DNA from: an uncultured Demequina sp.
GTDB taxonomy: Bacteria > Actinomycetota > Actinomycetes > Actinomycetales > Demequinaceae
Length of the DNA: 29,946 bases
Assembly (NCBI GenBank): GCA_937925595.1
Contig: CALALQ010000503.1
Span: forward strand, 1-29,946
Direction: 5' to 3'
The number at the start of each line of letters is the position of its first letter. Positions within the stretch are counted from its first letter, which is position 1. The translations under genes were made by a program, and so were the position numbers. Positions 8,719-15,960 of this stretch are shown in pieces. The notes beneath the pieces were generated by a model that made no database searches, was not told the DNA's origin, and saw nothing but the letters and a program-made list of their open reading frames with translations.

Positions 8719-9548
8719 CACGGCATCCACAGGTCGGTGAGAAGGCCGTAGTGGTCGCTGATGGTGAGTTCCCCGTCGGGGCCGAGGAACTTCCCCGTTG
8801 CGAACCGGCGGCCGCTGATGGGCTCCCCCGCCTGCCCGTACGCCCACTCGTACACGAACAGGTAGTCGATGCGGCGCAGCGGCCGACGCTCGGGCCGGGG
8901 CGTGGACGCGGCGGCGAGCGCGGAGCGGATGGACAGCTCGGACGGGAACCCGGAGGTGTGGCCAGTGTCGCCGGCGTGGACCATCGCGTCGAGCCAGAAC
9001 GTGGACGCGTCGCCTGCCAGGCCAAGCCCGCTCAGGTAGCGGATGGGGTCGGAGTCGGGGACGTCGTTGAAGTCGCCGCCGAGGACGATGACGGGGCGGG
9101 TGTCCGCGTTCAGGCGGGCGCCGGCACGGTTGAACTTCTCGTACGCGAAGCCGTCGATCTGCCGGAGCTCCTGGACGCGGGTGGACATGCCGTGCGCGCC
9201 CCACGCGCCGTGGTAGGAGATGACGACGACTTCGCGTCCGTCGATGATGGTGGACGCGGCGGCGGGGATGGTGACCGGGAAGTACCCCTTCACCATCTCC
9301 GTGGTCAGCTCATGCTTGGAGAGGACCGCGTTCCCGGATGTGCGGGTGAGGTTCCTCCGGTACACCGAGTGCGGCAGGTCGAGCTCACGCGAGAGCGTGG
9401 AGACGGTCGGGTGCTCGTCTTCCGGCAGCACCTCCTGCAGCAGCAGGAAGTCGAGGTCAGCGTCACGGAGCTCGTCGGCGAGTGCCCCGAGCCGTTCGTC
9501 GAGCGCGTAGGTGTCGTGGAGCAGGTTCAGGGTGGCGATTCTTAGCAT
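8718..9548 (-). CDS. Endonuclease/exonuclease/phosphatase (EEP) family hydrolase
   Basis: 276 residues, a complete EEP (DNase I/ExoIII-like) fold by motif: Asn8 (TLNLLHD), Glu39 (LLLQEV), His113 (SYHGAWG), Asp159 and Asn161 (GGDFND), Asp228 (RIDYLFV), and Asp265-His266 (ISDHYGLL). The family cleaves phosphodiesters or phosphomonoesters with Mg2+; substrates range from DNA to phospholipids and cannot be told from this sequence. The lack of a signal peptide points to a cytoplasmic role. ATG at 9548 is preferred because the protein begins at the first core strand; an upstream TTG in frame at 9578 would lie almost at the transcript start. A class A promoter lies 41 nt upstream. Confidence 0.88.
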   Translation of the reverse strand: MLRIATLNLLHDTYALDERLGALADELRDADLDFLLLQEVLPEDEHPTVSTLSRELDLPHSVYRRNLTRTSGNAVLSKHELTTEMVKGYFPVTIPAAASTIIDGREVVVISYHGAWGAHGMSTRVQELRQIDGFAYEKFNRAGARLNADTRPVIVLGGDFNDVPDSDPIRYLSGLGLAGDASTFWLDAMVHAGDTGHTSGFPSELSIRSALAAASTPRPERRPLRRIDYLFVYEWAYGQAGEPISGRRFATGKFLGPDGELTISDHYGLLTDLWMP

Positions 9549-9566
9549 GTGGGGGGAACCTCGGGC

Positions 9567-9588
9567 CGGGGTGGACAATCTCGCCCCG
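9567..9588 (-). other. 5'-leader stem-loop of the EEP gene
   Basis: 5-bp stem CGGGG / CCCCG with a 12-nt loop, starting right after the class A motif. Weaker than the other leader stems. Confidence 0.35.
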
Positions 9589-9599
9589 TACCCTGCGGC
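9589..9599 (-). promoter_or_regulatory. Class A promoter motif GCCGCAGGGTA
   Basis: Exact class A 11-mer. A TGACC lies 17 nt further upstream, the same spacing as in the class B sites. Confidence 0.65.
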
Positions 9600-9650
9600 A
9601 CACCAGCCCCGATCGCGGTCAGGTGTCCGCGCTCCCCCACTGCCAGCCGG

Positions 9651-10043
9651 CTACGCCGCTCGCTTCCTTCGGGCGTACGCGGCCATCAGGTCGTCGGTCA
9701 AGTCCGCGCCAAGCAGGCCGGCGACGGCTGCCTTGTCCGGTTCGGCGAACTCGACGGACTTCTCGATGACCTCTGCGAGGACTTCACCGATGGTCGCGGT
9801 CCGCTTCACCCACGACGCCGACGCGTCGTGCACGAAGCTGAACTCGAGGGCGCCGCGGTCCGATTCCAAGCGGATGTCGAACGCGGCGACGTTCGGGTCG
9901 CCGCTGTCCAGGCGGGTCTGCGTGCCGCGGATGTTCAGTGCGGTAGTGCGGGAGGTCACGTCAGCGACGAAGTCTGCCCACATCCAGGACTCCGCGGGCT
10001 GCCCGGTGGTGAGGGTGCGGGTCTCCCCATTGGTCCAGATCAT
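9651..10043 (-). CDS. Hypothetical protein, member of a three-gene paralogous family
   Basis: 130 residues. It shares a common plan with the next two genes (10122-10538, 10547-10945): an N-terminal helix, a strand region with F(D/E)I-L-S-x-x-G (here FDIRLESDRGALEFSF), a conserved KRT-T-IGEVLA-like segment (VKRTATIGEVLAEVIE), and a helical end with GLLGADL. The likeness is clear by eye but low. No known family was recognised. It has its own promoter (10092) with a leader stem-loop (10064-10080). Confidence 0.75.
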   Translation of the reverse strand: MIWTNGETRTLTTGQPAESWMWADFVADVTSRTTALNIRGTQTRLDSGDPNVAAFDIRLESDRGALEFSFVHDASASWVKRTATIGEVLAEVIEKSVEFAEPDKAAVAGLLGADLTDDLMAAYARRKRAA

Positions 10044-10063
10044 GACGGTGTCCTTTCGGTCGA

Positions 10064-10080
10064 GCCGGCACTGTGCCGGC
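10064..10080 (-). other. 5'-leader stem-loop of the 9651-10043 gene
   Basis: GCCGGC / GCCGGC stem with a 5-nt loop, 11 nt after the -10 motif and upstream of a GAAAGGA ribosome site. Confidence 0.5.
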
Positions 10081-10090
10081 TGTTCGTCGG

Positions 10091-10100
10091 ATACATGCGC
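10091..10100 (-). promoter_or_regulatory. Class B promoter motif GCGCATGTAT
   Basis: Class B -10 motif between 10122-10538 and 9651-10043. Confidence 0.55.
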
Positions 10101-10121
10101 GGTGCCCGGCGTGGGTGCGCG

Positions 10122-10538
10122 TCAGCGGCCATAGCGGGTGTCTTCGGCGACGGCCGCGCGGAACCACTGGCGGACGCTGGGAAGGTCGGGGCCGAGCAGC
10201 TTCTCAAGCTCCTGGGCGGCGTACTCGTCGCCGGCGTAGTCCTCGTCCAGCAGTGTCGCAAGCATCTCGGGGACGGTGAGGGTGCGCTTCGCGTACGGCG
10301 AGTCCTCCTCGGTGAGGAACTCGGTGACAGCGGCACCTCGCGGGCTTTGGAGGACGATCTCGAACCCGAGGAAGTCGGTCCCGTCCTCATGCGGATACCG
10401 CTCGGCGCGACCCTGCTGACCGGTGACCTTGAACATCTGCGCGGCGAGCGCGGCGACGCACAGGCGTGAGAGCGGCACCCAGGTGGGGGCGGAGCCGTCC
10501 TTGTCGAGCTCTCGGGCCTTCCCGATGGTCCTCCGCAT
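10122..10538 (-). CDS. Hypothetical protein, paralogue 2 of 3
   Basis: 138 residues. Aligns with the 10547-10945 product along its length: AAQMFKVTGQQGRAERYP against AASMWKITGQQSLATRFP, DFLGFEIVLQSPRG against DFLGFEVLLRGPEG, AKRTLTV against AKRVLTV, and SVRQWFRAA against SVRQWFAAA. It reads from the same promoter (10984) as 10547-10945 and follows it after 8 nt; its ribosome site is weak, so coupling is likely. Function unknown. Confidence 0.78.
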   Translation of the reverse strand: MRRTIGKARELDKDGSAPTWVPLSRLCVAALAAQMFKVTGQQGRAERYPHEDGTDFLGFEIVLQSPRGAAVTEFLTEEDSPYAKRTLTVPEMLATLLDEDYAGDEYAAQELEKLLGPDLPSVRQWFRAAVAEDTRYGR

Positions 10539-10546
10539 CAGCGGAC

Positions 10547-10945
10547 CTACCGCTTAGCGGCGGCGGCGAACCACTGGCGGACGGAGGTGGCGACCTCCGT
10601 GCCGAACATCTTGGTGAGTTCCTGGATGGAGTGCTCGTCCCCGTCGACGGCTTCGGTGAGCAGGTTGGCGAGCGCTTCCCCGACGGTGAGGACACGCTTC
10701 GCTTCCGAGGCGCCCTCCTCGATGGTGACCAGGGTGGTTGCGACACCTTCCGGTCCGCGCAGAAGCACCTCGAAGCCGAGGAAGTCGGAGACCTCATCGG
10801 CAGGGAACCGGGTGGCGAGGGACTGCTGGCCGGTGATCTTCCACATGGAGGCGGCAAGATCGGCGACGGCGAGGCGGGCGGCTGCGGAGTCGCTGTCGGC
10901 ACTGTAGGTGCTGAGCTCGCGAGCCTGGTTCTTCTCCCACTCCAC
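10547..10945 (-). CDS. Hypothetical protein, paralogue 3 of 3
   Basis: 132 residues, GTG start with GGAGGAA upstream. The conserved core is ITGQQ, then DFLGFEVLLRGPEG, then KRVLTVGEALANLL, then QELTKMFG and SVRQWFAAA at the C-terminus. The pattern (one beta region followed by helices) recurs in the two downstream genes. It is not recognised as a known family. Tandem duplication and divergence is the simplest origin. Confidence 0.78.
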   Translation of the reverse strand: MEWEKNQARELSTYSADSDSAAARLAVADLAASMWKITGQQSLATRFPADEVSDFLGFEVLLRGPEGVATTLVTIEEGASEAKRVLTVGEALANLLTEAVDGDEHSIQELTKMFGTEVATSVRQWFAAAAKR

Positions 10946-10983
10946 GGGGTTCCTCCTTCTGCGCTGGCCGTGCGCCTGCGTCG

Positions 10984-11022
10984 ACTATGGCATGCGCAGC
11001 GGACGCCGACTTCGTGGGTCAC
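10984..11022 (-). promoter_or_regulatory. Class B promoter, GTGACC-N18-TGCGCATG
   Basis: Bipartite class B motif; a CCATAG follows the -10. Precedes the 10547/10122 gene pair. A small CTCCC/GGGAG hairpin overlaps its upstream edge (11022-11034). Confidence 0.55.
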
Positions 11023-11041
11023 TCCCTTTGGGAGGGCCTCC

Positions 11042-11332
11042 TCAGAGCCCGAGGAGCACGTCGATGCCAGCGGCTTCCAGGTCGGAGCCGCGGAGCCCTG
11101 CGATGTGGTCGAGCGTTCCGATGCGGGCCGCGTCGTGGAGCTTCTGGTCGGTGCATTCTCGGCACACGCGGACACGGGCGAACGGGGCGACACCGAAGGA
11201 GCGGACGTGCTCATCGGACGGGAAGTACGTCGTGACGAGGGTCCGGTCCCCTGGGCGGATGCGGACGTCGTGGGTGTACTCGACCGGGCACGTCCCAGCG
11301 CGGCGGGCGGCGGTGATGCGGAGGGCGGGCAT
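11042..11332 (-). CDS. Hypothetical protein with CxxC motif
   Basis: 96 residues. The start overlaps the stop of the gene upstream (TGATG). The N-terminal half is basic and has one Cys (GTCPVEYTHDVRIRPGD). A CxxC follows near the middle (RVCRECTDQK); the C-terminal third looks helical (GTLDHIAGLRGSDLEAAGID). The Cys residues could form a small zinc site with the first Cys and a His, but this cannot be settled by eye. Last gene of the operon that begins at 13637. Confidence 0.72.
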   Translation of the reverse strand: MPALRITAARRAGTCPVEYTHDVRIRPGDRTLVTTYFPSDEHVRSFGVAPFARVRVCRECTDQKLHDAARIGTLDHIAGLRGSDLEAAGIDVLLGL

Positions 11333-11751
11333 CAGAACTCGGTGTTCACGCCGATGCCTCCGACTGACACTGTCATGACCTGACGGCTGCGTTCGGCGAG
11401 GGCGATGTCGGCTTCGACGGCCTGGATCTGACGTGCGAGGTCGTGTCGCTCGTCGTTGGTGAGATCGAGGTCTTCCCACTTCTCGCGGAGCGACGTCAGG
11501 TGCTCCCGCATCCGCTCGAGCAGGCCGGGTTCCTCGCCGTAAGTGAGGCAGCGAGACTCCTCCCTCAGCTCCTGCCTGCGCTGCACCGCCAGGAACGGGT
11601 CAGAGGCAGCGTCGAGGTGCCGGGCGAGGAACTCGGCAAGTTCATCGACGCGGGCGTCGATGACGAACCGTTCCGCGGCTGCTTCCCGGAGTGCCTCGGA
11701 GACCATCTCCGGGGTGATGGTGGTGCGGATAGCGAACGTGGTGTCAGGCAT
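11332..11751 (-). CDS. Hypothetical coiled-coil protein
   Basis: 139 residues, highly charged and mostly helical. The middle part has heptad-like Leu spacing (LRREKWEDLDL region, RMREHLTSLREKWEDLDL) and AVEADIALAERSR; the C-terminus turns to VMTVSVGGIGVNTEF. It overlaps both neighbours by a few bases. No enzyme motif was seen. Confidence 0.75.
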   Translation of the reverse strand: MPDTTFAIRTTITPEMVSEALREAAAERFVIDARVDELAEFLARHLDAASDPFLAVQRRQELREESRCLTYGEEPGLLERMREHLTSLREKWEDLDLTNDERHDLARQIQAVEADIALAERSRQVMTVSVGGIGVNTEF

Positions 11752-11998
11752 CGGTGTCCTCCTCGATGTAGGTGCGGAGTGCGGTCTCCGCGTCGGTGAG
11801 CTGCTGCTCGTACCCGTGGAGTCGCGCTTCGACTTCGGCGCGGTTGAACGGCCTCATGTGCTCACGTTCAAGGCGGAGGCGGACGAACCAGGTGACCAGC
11901 CGCAGGCTCTTGACCTTCTGAATGAGGTCAGTGAGCTCCTTGGCCGGGTCCTCGATGGCGGACGCTGAGACGAGCACATCGTCGACGGTGATGGTCAC
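11744..11998 (-). CDS. Small hypothetical protein
   Basis: 84 residues from a GTG that overlaps the preceding stop (GTGA). N-terminal VTITVDDVLVSASAIEDPAKE, then helices (LTDLIQKVKSLRLVTWFVRL, FNRAEVEARLHGYEQQLTD). Acidic C-terminus. Frame chosen because longer upstream codons overlap the neighbour and read as shadow sequence. Function unknown. Confidence 0.7.
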   Translation of the reverse strand: MTITVDDVLVSASAIEDPAKELTDLIQKVKSLRLVTWFVRLRLEREHMRPFNRAEVEARLHGYEQQLTDAETALRTYIEEDTDA

Positions 11999-12462
11999 AG
12001 GTTCTTCTCCTCGAAGCGGTCGAGCAGGTCGCGAGCTTGGGTGTCGAGCTCGCCTGAGATGGTCAGGTAGGTGGGGTCGTCGTAGGTGCGGAGGACGGCA
12101 GCTGCGACGATGAGGTTCGCGGCGCACTCCACCTCGGCGCTGTGCGCTGCCGACGGCGGGGTGGTGGCCGGGTCGAGGTTCAGGGTGGTGAGCACCCGCC
12201 CGATGTCGAAGACCTCGGCGGCCGCTTCCTGGTTCACTCGGGCGCTTTCCCGGAGCAGGAACGCGGCGAAGCCCAGCATCCCTGACTGCTCGTCAGGTGC
12301 CTCGGCGGCTTCGGCTTCGGCCCGCTCGCGCTCGTACTGGGCGGCGGAGACGGCGGCGGTCTCCGCGGCACGTGCGTGGTCCGCGCGGACTGCCTCGAAG
12401 TGGACCTGGGCGTTGCCGAGGGCGAGGCTGAGAAGTTCGCGGTGGGTGGCGGTGAGGGTCAC
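11995..12462 (-). CDS. Hypothetical Ala-rich helical protein
   Basis: 155 residues, about a quarter Ala. The body is helical (AAETAAVSAAQYERERAEAE). A central segment MLGFAAFLLRESARVNQEAA and a C-terminal helix (ANLIVAAAVLRTY) are more hydrophobic but not clear TM segments. GTG start overlapping the preceding stop. Coupled member of the 13637-11042 operon. Confidence 0.72.
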   Translation of the reverse strand: MTLTATHRELLSLALGNAQVHFEAVRADHARAAETAAVSAAQYERERAEAEAAEAPDEQSGMLGFAAFLLRESARVNQEAAAEVFDIGRVLTTLNLDPATTPPSAAHSAEVECAANLIVAAAVLRTYDDPTYLTISGELDTQARDLLDRFEEKNL

Positions 12463-12899
12463 AGCTGCGGTCCCCTCTCAAGGAGACGGCGGGCCTTATC
12501 GCGGGCGTCGTACGCGAACCGTTCGTACTTCTTCGCGCGCTCATGGAGTCGTGCGGCCTCGGCGTCGTCACCTCGGCCGGCGGCGTCCGTTTCCCGTGCG
12601 CGTTCGTCTGTGGCCGACGCTTCGTGACGTTCGGCTTCGGTGATGATGCGGTCCACTTCGGTCCGGAGTGCGGCCATGGCGCGGGCGACTCGGTCACGGT
12701 CGATGGCGGCTGCGGTGTGCGCAGTAAGGAACCGGGACTGCATCACCATCGTCGCGATCGTGTCGAAGTCCTTCTCGAGGGTGAGACCTTCGTGGTGCGC
12801 GTGCCAGAGGACGTGGACGAGGGCTGTGTGGTCGCCCTCCCACGCCTCGAAAGGGCCGTCGGTGCCTTTGGTGCGGGTGTCGAGGTCGAGGGCGGTCAT
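12459..12899 (-). CDS. Hypothetical helical protein
   Basis: 146 residues. An ATG overlapping the upstream stop (ATGA) is taken as the start. First part: DLDTRTKGTDGPFEAWEGDH; then a helix with His residues (ALVHVLWHAHHEGLTLEKDF) and a long charged helix to the end (RTEVDRIITEAERHEASATD, AARLHERAKKYERFAYDARD). Coiled-coil likely. No family recognised. Confidence 0.72.
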   Translation of the reverse strand: MTALDLDTRTKGTDGPFEAWEGDHTALVHVLWHAHHEGLTLEKDFDTIATMVMQSRFLTAHTAAAIDRDRVARAMAALRTEVDRIITEAERHEASATDERARETDAAGRGDDAEAARLHERAKKYERFAYDARDKARRLLERGPQL

Positions 12900-13264
12900 G
12901 ACTGCTCCCCTGTGACGATGGTGCGGAGTTCGGCGACCTCGGTGCGGAGCGCGCGGACCTGCTTGGTCAGCTGGCGCTTCTCCCACGCGTTCTGGTTGTA
13001 CCGCTGCATGTGCTGGTCTTCGTAGACCAGACGCGACTGCGCGTAGTGAGGAGCGTCCTGCCAGCGGCGGACGGAGCGGTCCTTGACGTGCTCGAAGAGG
13101 CGGAACGGGAGTTCGTACACCTCCGAGCGGTAGACGGGCTCGAGGTACTGGTTCGGGGTGCCGAGCGCGCGCTCCCAGTTCAGGGTCTCGCGCACGCACG
13201 ACCGGAGCCGTGCGATGTCGTCACGGCTCATACCGCGGAACGGTGAGCGGGGCTTTCTAGGCAT
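12896..13264 (-). CDS. Hypothetical basic protein
   Basis: 122 residues with an Arg/Lys-rich N-terminus (PRKPRSPFRGMSRDDIARLR). The middle is rich in aromatic residues (NQYLEPVYRSEVYELPFRLF, RRWQDAPHYAQSRLVYED) and the end is a charged helix with heptad Leu (LTKQVRALRTEVAELRTIV). ATG with GAAAGA upstream. Nucleic-acid binding is possible from charge only. Confidence 0.72.
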   Translation of the reverse strand: MPRKPRSPFRGMSRDDIARLRSCVRETLNWERALGTPNQYLEPVYRSEVYELPFRLFEHVKDRSVRRWQDAPHYAQSRLVYEDQHMQRYNQNAWEKRQLTKQVRALRTEVAELRTIVTGEQS

Positions 13265-13280
13265 GAGGGTGTCTTTCGTC

Positions 13281-13637
13281 TCAGATGGCAGGGTTCTCGC
13301 GGAACCACGCGTCGATCGTCTTGCGCAGACCGAGCGCTTCCTCGCGGGCCTCAGGGGTCTCCGTGGTGGGCGCGGTCCCGAATGGGAGGGCGGCGAGCGC
13401 CGGCAGGTCGGGGTGCTGGTCTTGGAGGGTGACAGCGAGGTGGCGGGCCTGCTTGAGGAGCAGGTTGCCTTGGACTGCCAGCCCGGTGGGGGCGTGGTAG
13501 ACCGTGTGCATGCTGTGGTGAGTGTTCACTACCGCCCACGGGGAGCCCGGCAGTTGCATGGCCACGACCTCCTCCGGTTCGCTGCCATTGCGCTTGCGGA
13601 TGGGGATGGTGACGTTCCGGAACCGGGGTGCGGACAT
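13281..13637 (-). CDS. Hypothetical protein
   Basis: 118 residues; first gene after promoter 13670-13704. Beta-type N-terminal half (FRNVTIPIRKRNGSEPEEVV, WAVVNTHHSMHTVYHAPTGL) with several His residues, helical C-terminal half (LLLKQARHLAVTLQDQHPDL, ALGLRKTIDAWFREN). ATG with GAAAGG. No family recognised. Confidence 0.74.
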   Translation of the reverse strand: MSAPRFRNVTIPIRKRNGSEPEEVVAMQLPGSPWAVVNTHHSMHTVYHAPTGLAVQGNLLLKQARHLAVTLQDQHPDLPALAALPFGTAPTTETPEAREEALGLRKTIDAWFRENPAI

Positions 13638-13669
13638 GGTGGGCCTTTCGCGCGCGGGGTGGTCATCAC

Positions 13670-13704
13670 CTACATGCGCAGTCCTGGGCCCGTTTCCCGG
13701 TCAG
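13670..13704 (-). promoter_or_regulatory. Class B promoter, CTGACC-N18-TGCGCATGTAG
   Basis: The TGA of CTGACC is the stop codon of the NUDIX gene. Contains the recurring GAAAC between the two halves. Drives the seven-gene operon down to 11042. Confidence 0.68.
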
Positions 13705-14249
13705 TAGTCGAAGTCGGAGACGGGGCAGGACTGGTACGTCCAGTCCCAGCAGCGGTCGAGGATGTGCAGTGCTGCGTCACGGAACGGGGTCACGATGTCG
13801 TCGCTGTCGAAGGCGCGCAGCTCGTCGGCGGTGAGCCAGAGGAGTTCGGTGGACTCCCCCTCCCCGGGTGCGTGGGCCGGATCCTCTCCGGTGCTGAGGG
13901 CGTACAGCAGGTCCGTGTGGAAGTGCCCCGGCTCCCCCGGGTACGCCGCCGTCCACGAGATGACCGGAAGCGGGTGCACGGTCGCACCTTCGACGGTGCG
14001 CAGCGACCCGTACGGCTGCAGCACGTACACCTGGCCCGGTTCGTACCCGGCCTCCTCGGCGAGCTCGCGCATCGCGGCAGCCCACGGGTGCTCATCCAAC
14101 TCGATATGCCCACCGCATGCGGCGACGAGGCCGGTGCGCTTGTGACGGTGGAACAGGACACGGTACTGCTCGTCCTCGTCGAACTTGCGGACGATGAGGA
14201 AGCTGACCGTCGCGTCATGCTGGCCTTCGCCAGTGTGGATGTGCGCCAT
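13701..14249 (-). CDS. NUDIX hydrolase
   Basis: 182 residues. The NUDIX box is complete at residues 47-69: G-HIELD-E-HPWAAAM-REL-AEE-A-GY fits GX5EX7REUXEEXGU. NUDIX enzymes cleave nucleoside diphosphates linked to another moiety with Mg2+ (for example oxidised dNTPs, NADH, ADP-ribose or capped RNA); the substrate cannot be assigned. The C-terminal part (FDSDDIVTPFRDAALHILDR) is a helical extension typical of such proteins. GGAGGAG precedes the ATG. Second gene of a pair with 14254-14652. Confidence 0.93.
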   Translation of the reverse strand: MAHIHTGEGQHDATVSFLIVRKFDEDEQYRVLFHRHKRTGLVAACGGHIELDEHPWAAAMRELAEEAGYEPGQVYVLQPYGSLRTVEGATVHPLPVISWTAAYPGEPGHFHTDLLYALSTGEDPAHAPGEGESTELLWLTADELRAFDSDDIVTPFRDAALHILDRCWDWTYQSCPVSDFDY

Positions 14250-14253
14250 GGCC

Positions 14254-14652
14254 TCACTCCTCCCGCAGCGCGCGTGCGCGGGTGAGCAGCGGGTGGATGA
14301 AGCCCGGGTCTTTCAGTTCGATGTCGCCTCCGGGGTGGACGATGAGCCCGAGGATGTCGGCGGCGGTCTTGGTGCGGGTCTTCTCCATCGCGCGGACCGC
14401 GAGGAGGGCGACGCCGGCCACCGCGTATGCGGTCAACGCGAACCCGGCGGCCGCCAGCAGCCCTCCGGTGCGCAGGGGAATGCCAGCGACCATCGCGGCT
14501 GCGGTGACGACGGCCAGGATCCCGGCGACGCGGCCGAGGCGCCCGGCGACCTGGGCGACGTCACGGAACCGGCGAAGCGCCGCGGTCGTCGCCGTGTCGG
14601 CAGCGAGCAGGTCGGCGTAGTCGGCGGCGAGCGCTTCTTTCAGAGTGGTCAT
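14254..14652 (-). CDS. Membrane protein with two or three TM helices
   Basis: 132 residues from ATG at 14652 (GAAGGA upstream). An amphipathic Ala-rich N-terminus (ALAADYADLLAADTATTAAL) is followed by hydrophobic stretches VAGILAVVTAAAMVAG and LLAAAGFALTAYAVAGVALL separated by a short turn, then a basic segment and a soluble end (ADILGLIVHPGGDIELKDPG). The leader holds the start-stop/terminator element at 14676-14731, so expression may be attenuated. Overlaps nothing; the NUDIX gene starts 4 nt after its stop. Confidence 0.75.
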   Translation of the reverse strand: MTTLKEALAADYADLLAADTATTAALRRFRDVAQVAGRLGRVAGILAVVTAAAMVAGIPLRTGGLLAAAGFALTAYAVAGVALLAVRAMEKTRTKTAADILGLIVHPGGDIELKDPGFIHPLLTRARALREE

Positions 14653-14675
14653 CGGGATCCTTCGGTCTGTGCGCA

Positions 14676-14713
14676 AAGAGCCCCCGTCACCTTTTCGGTG
14701 GACGGGGGCTCTT
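14676..14713 (-). terminator. Terminator-like hairpin in the leader of 14254-14652
   Basis: 13-bp stem AAGAGCCCCCGTC / GACGGGGGCTCTT with an inner ACC/GGT pairing, followed by CTTTG on the minus strand. It serves the P-loop operon upstream but also lies inside the leader of the next gene, with only 23 nt between it and the ATG. Confidence 0.75.
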
Positions 14714-14731
14714 CACATGAACACCCTCCTT
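14713..14731 (-). promoter_or_regulatory. Strong ribosome site on an ATG-TGA start-stop
   Basis: AAGGAGGGTGTTC is followed by ATG (14718-14716) and at once by TGA (14715-14713). The stop abuts the 5' arm of the hairpin 14676-14713. See the finding on attenuation. Confidence 0.5.
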
Positions 14732-14784
14732 GAGTCCCGCGGATGCGGGAGGAGTTGGCAACCACCACAGATGCCAGTACCCCC

Positions 14785-14793
14785 TCTATGCGC
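14785..14793 (-). promoter_or_regulatory. Class B promoter motif GCGCATAGA
   Basis: GCGCATAG, with TGACAC (at the stop of the P-loop gene) about 17 nt upstream of GCGCAT. Gives a leader of about 125 nt to the ATG at 14652. Confidence 0.6.
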
Positions 14794-14814
14794 GTGCCTC
14801 GAAAAGTGGAGGTG

Positions 14815-15414
14815 TCAGTCGCCGAAGATGAAGTCCAGGCGCTCCTGGTGGTCCGCGGCGGTCAACGGCGGGACGACGAACCGGTCGGTGAACGTCTTGT
14901 CGGCGTTGGTGAACTCGCCTTCGAACCGGCCCTGGTCGCCGTCGAACGCGAACGCGAACACGTTCGGGGTGGTCAGGCCCATCGCCCGGAGGGTGTCGAC
15001 GGGGTTCTGCTGGGACGCGATCGCGAGGGTGACGTTCTCGTGCTCGGAGAGCCGACGGACCGCTTCGATGATTTTCGCGGACGTCTTCGGCTCAGCGTTC
15101 TGGGCGATGTAGTCGATGCCGTCCAGGACGATGAGGTTCGGGGAGATGCCGTCGCGGGTGTACGCCCACTGGCCGGTCAGCAGCGCCAGGACGGATTGGA
15201 GGGACGCGTCGCGGTTCACGTTCGCCCACGGGCGGGCGAAGTCGAACTCGGCGGGGAACGTCGGGGAGGCGACGGTGACACGGGTGCCGTCCAGCAGCGA
15301 CTCGGTCACGAGCTGCTGCAGTGCGACGGTCTTCCCCGACCCGGGCCGGCCGGTGAAGTGGAAGTGGGCTCCTGCGGTGGATGCGGATGCGAAGTGGCGG
15401 AGGAAGTGGGTCAT
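14815..15414 (-). CDS. Small P-loop ATPase
   Basis: 199 residues. Walker A GRPGSGKT at 22-29; Walker B LIVLDGID at 94-101; a possible sensor IASQQNP at 132-138. The order and the short length fit a single RecA/FtsK-like or AAA-type ATPase domain with nothing added. Such small ATPases act in DNA movement, packaging or plasmid transfer, but no motif here chooses between them. GGAGACCACTC precedes the ATG. Last gene of the tRNA-Arg transcription unit. Confidence 0.85.
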   Translation of the reverse strand: MTHFLRHFASASTAGAHFHFTGRPGSGKTVALQQLVTESLLDGTRVTVASPTFPAEFDFARPWANVNRDASLQSVLALLTGQWAYTRDGISPNLIVLDGIDYIAQNAEPKTSAKIIEAVRRLSEHENVTLAIASQQNPVDTLRAMGLTTPNVFAFAFDGDQGRFEGEFTNADKTFTDRFVVPPLTAADHQERLDFIFGD

Positions 15415-15429
15415 GAGTGGTCTCCAGGG

Positions 15430-15657
15430 TCAGACGAAGTGGGGGCGGCCGGCGACCACGGAGCGGGCGTAGCCGCGCACCTGCTTCGGGGTCAGGTGGG
15501 AGTCGGGGAAGAACTGCGGGAACGCTTCGACGACGGCAAGTTCGGTCGGGTTCGGGCCGACGTGCTCGCGGAGCGCGATGTCGCGGCGGCGTACCTCCTT
15601 GCGGGCCTCGGCGGCGAGGACGGTGTTCGTGTTGCTGCTGGGCGAGCGGCGGGCCAT
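15430..15657 (-). CDS. Small basic hypothetical protein
   Basis: 75 residues, basic. A helix-rich core (TVLAAEARKEVRRRDIALRE) is followed by a region with PTELAVVEAFPQFFPDSHLT and PKQVRGYARSVVAGRPHFV. DNA binding is plausible on charge but no HTH is clear. Lies between 15666-15947 and the P-loop ATPase with short gaps, so one operon. Confidence 0.7.
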   Translation of the reverse strand: MARRSPSSNTNTVLAAEARKEVRRRDIALREHVGPNPTELAVVEAFPQFFPDSHLTPKQVRGYARSVVAGRPHFV

Positions 15658-15665
15658 CAGGGTTC

Positions 15666-15947
15666 CTATCGGTTGATGCTGTCGAGGTCGTCGAGCGTTG
15701 CGGGGTGCTCGACGCGGAGGATGCGGGCGGTGTGGGTGTAGAGGCCGTTGCCGTCGTGGTAGACGAGCTTGGAGCCGTCGGCGAGCTCACCGGACTCGAT
15801 GACGCAGCGTTCCCATTCCCCGTCGCCTCTGCGGACGAAGTCGCAGTCGGACCCGTCCTGCGGGTCTGGGAACGCGAAGTCGTAGACGGACCCGGCAGAG
15901 GTGATGACGCGGGTGAGCTCGAGCGATGTGGTGTCGATGATGGTCAT
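15666..15947 (-). CDS. Hypothetical small beta-rich protein
   Basis: 93 residues. Strand-like segments (LELTRVITSAGSVYDFAFPD, ERCVIESG, LVYHDGNGLYTHTARILRVE) with two Cys (DCDFVRR, ERCVIES). CAAGGAGAACCC precedes the ATG. It starts 14 nt after tRNA-Arg and is probably co-transcribed with it. No family recognised. Confidence 0.72.
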   Translation of the reverse strand: MTIIDTTSLELTRVITSAGSVYDFAFPDPQDGSDCDFVRRGDGEWERCVIESGELADGSKLVYHDGNGLYTHTARILRVEHPATLDDLDSINR

Positions 15948-15960
15948 GGGTTCTCCTTGG

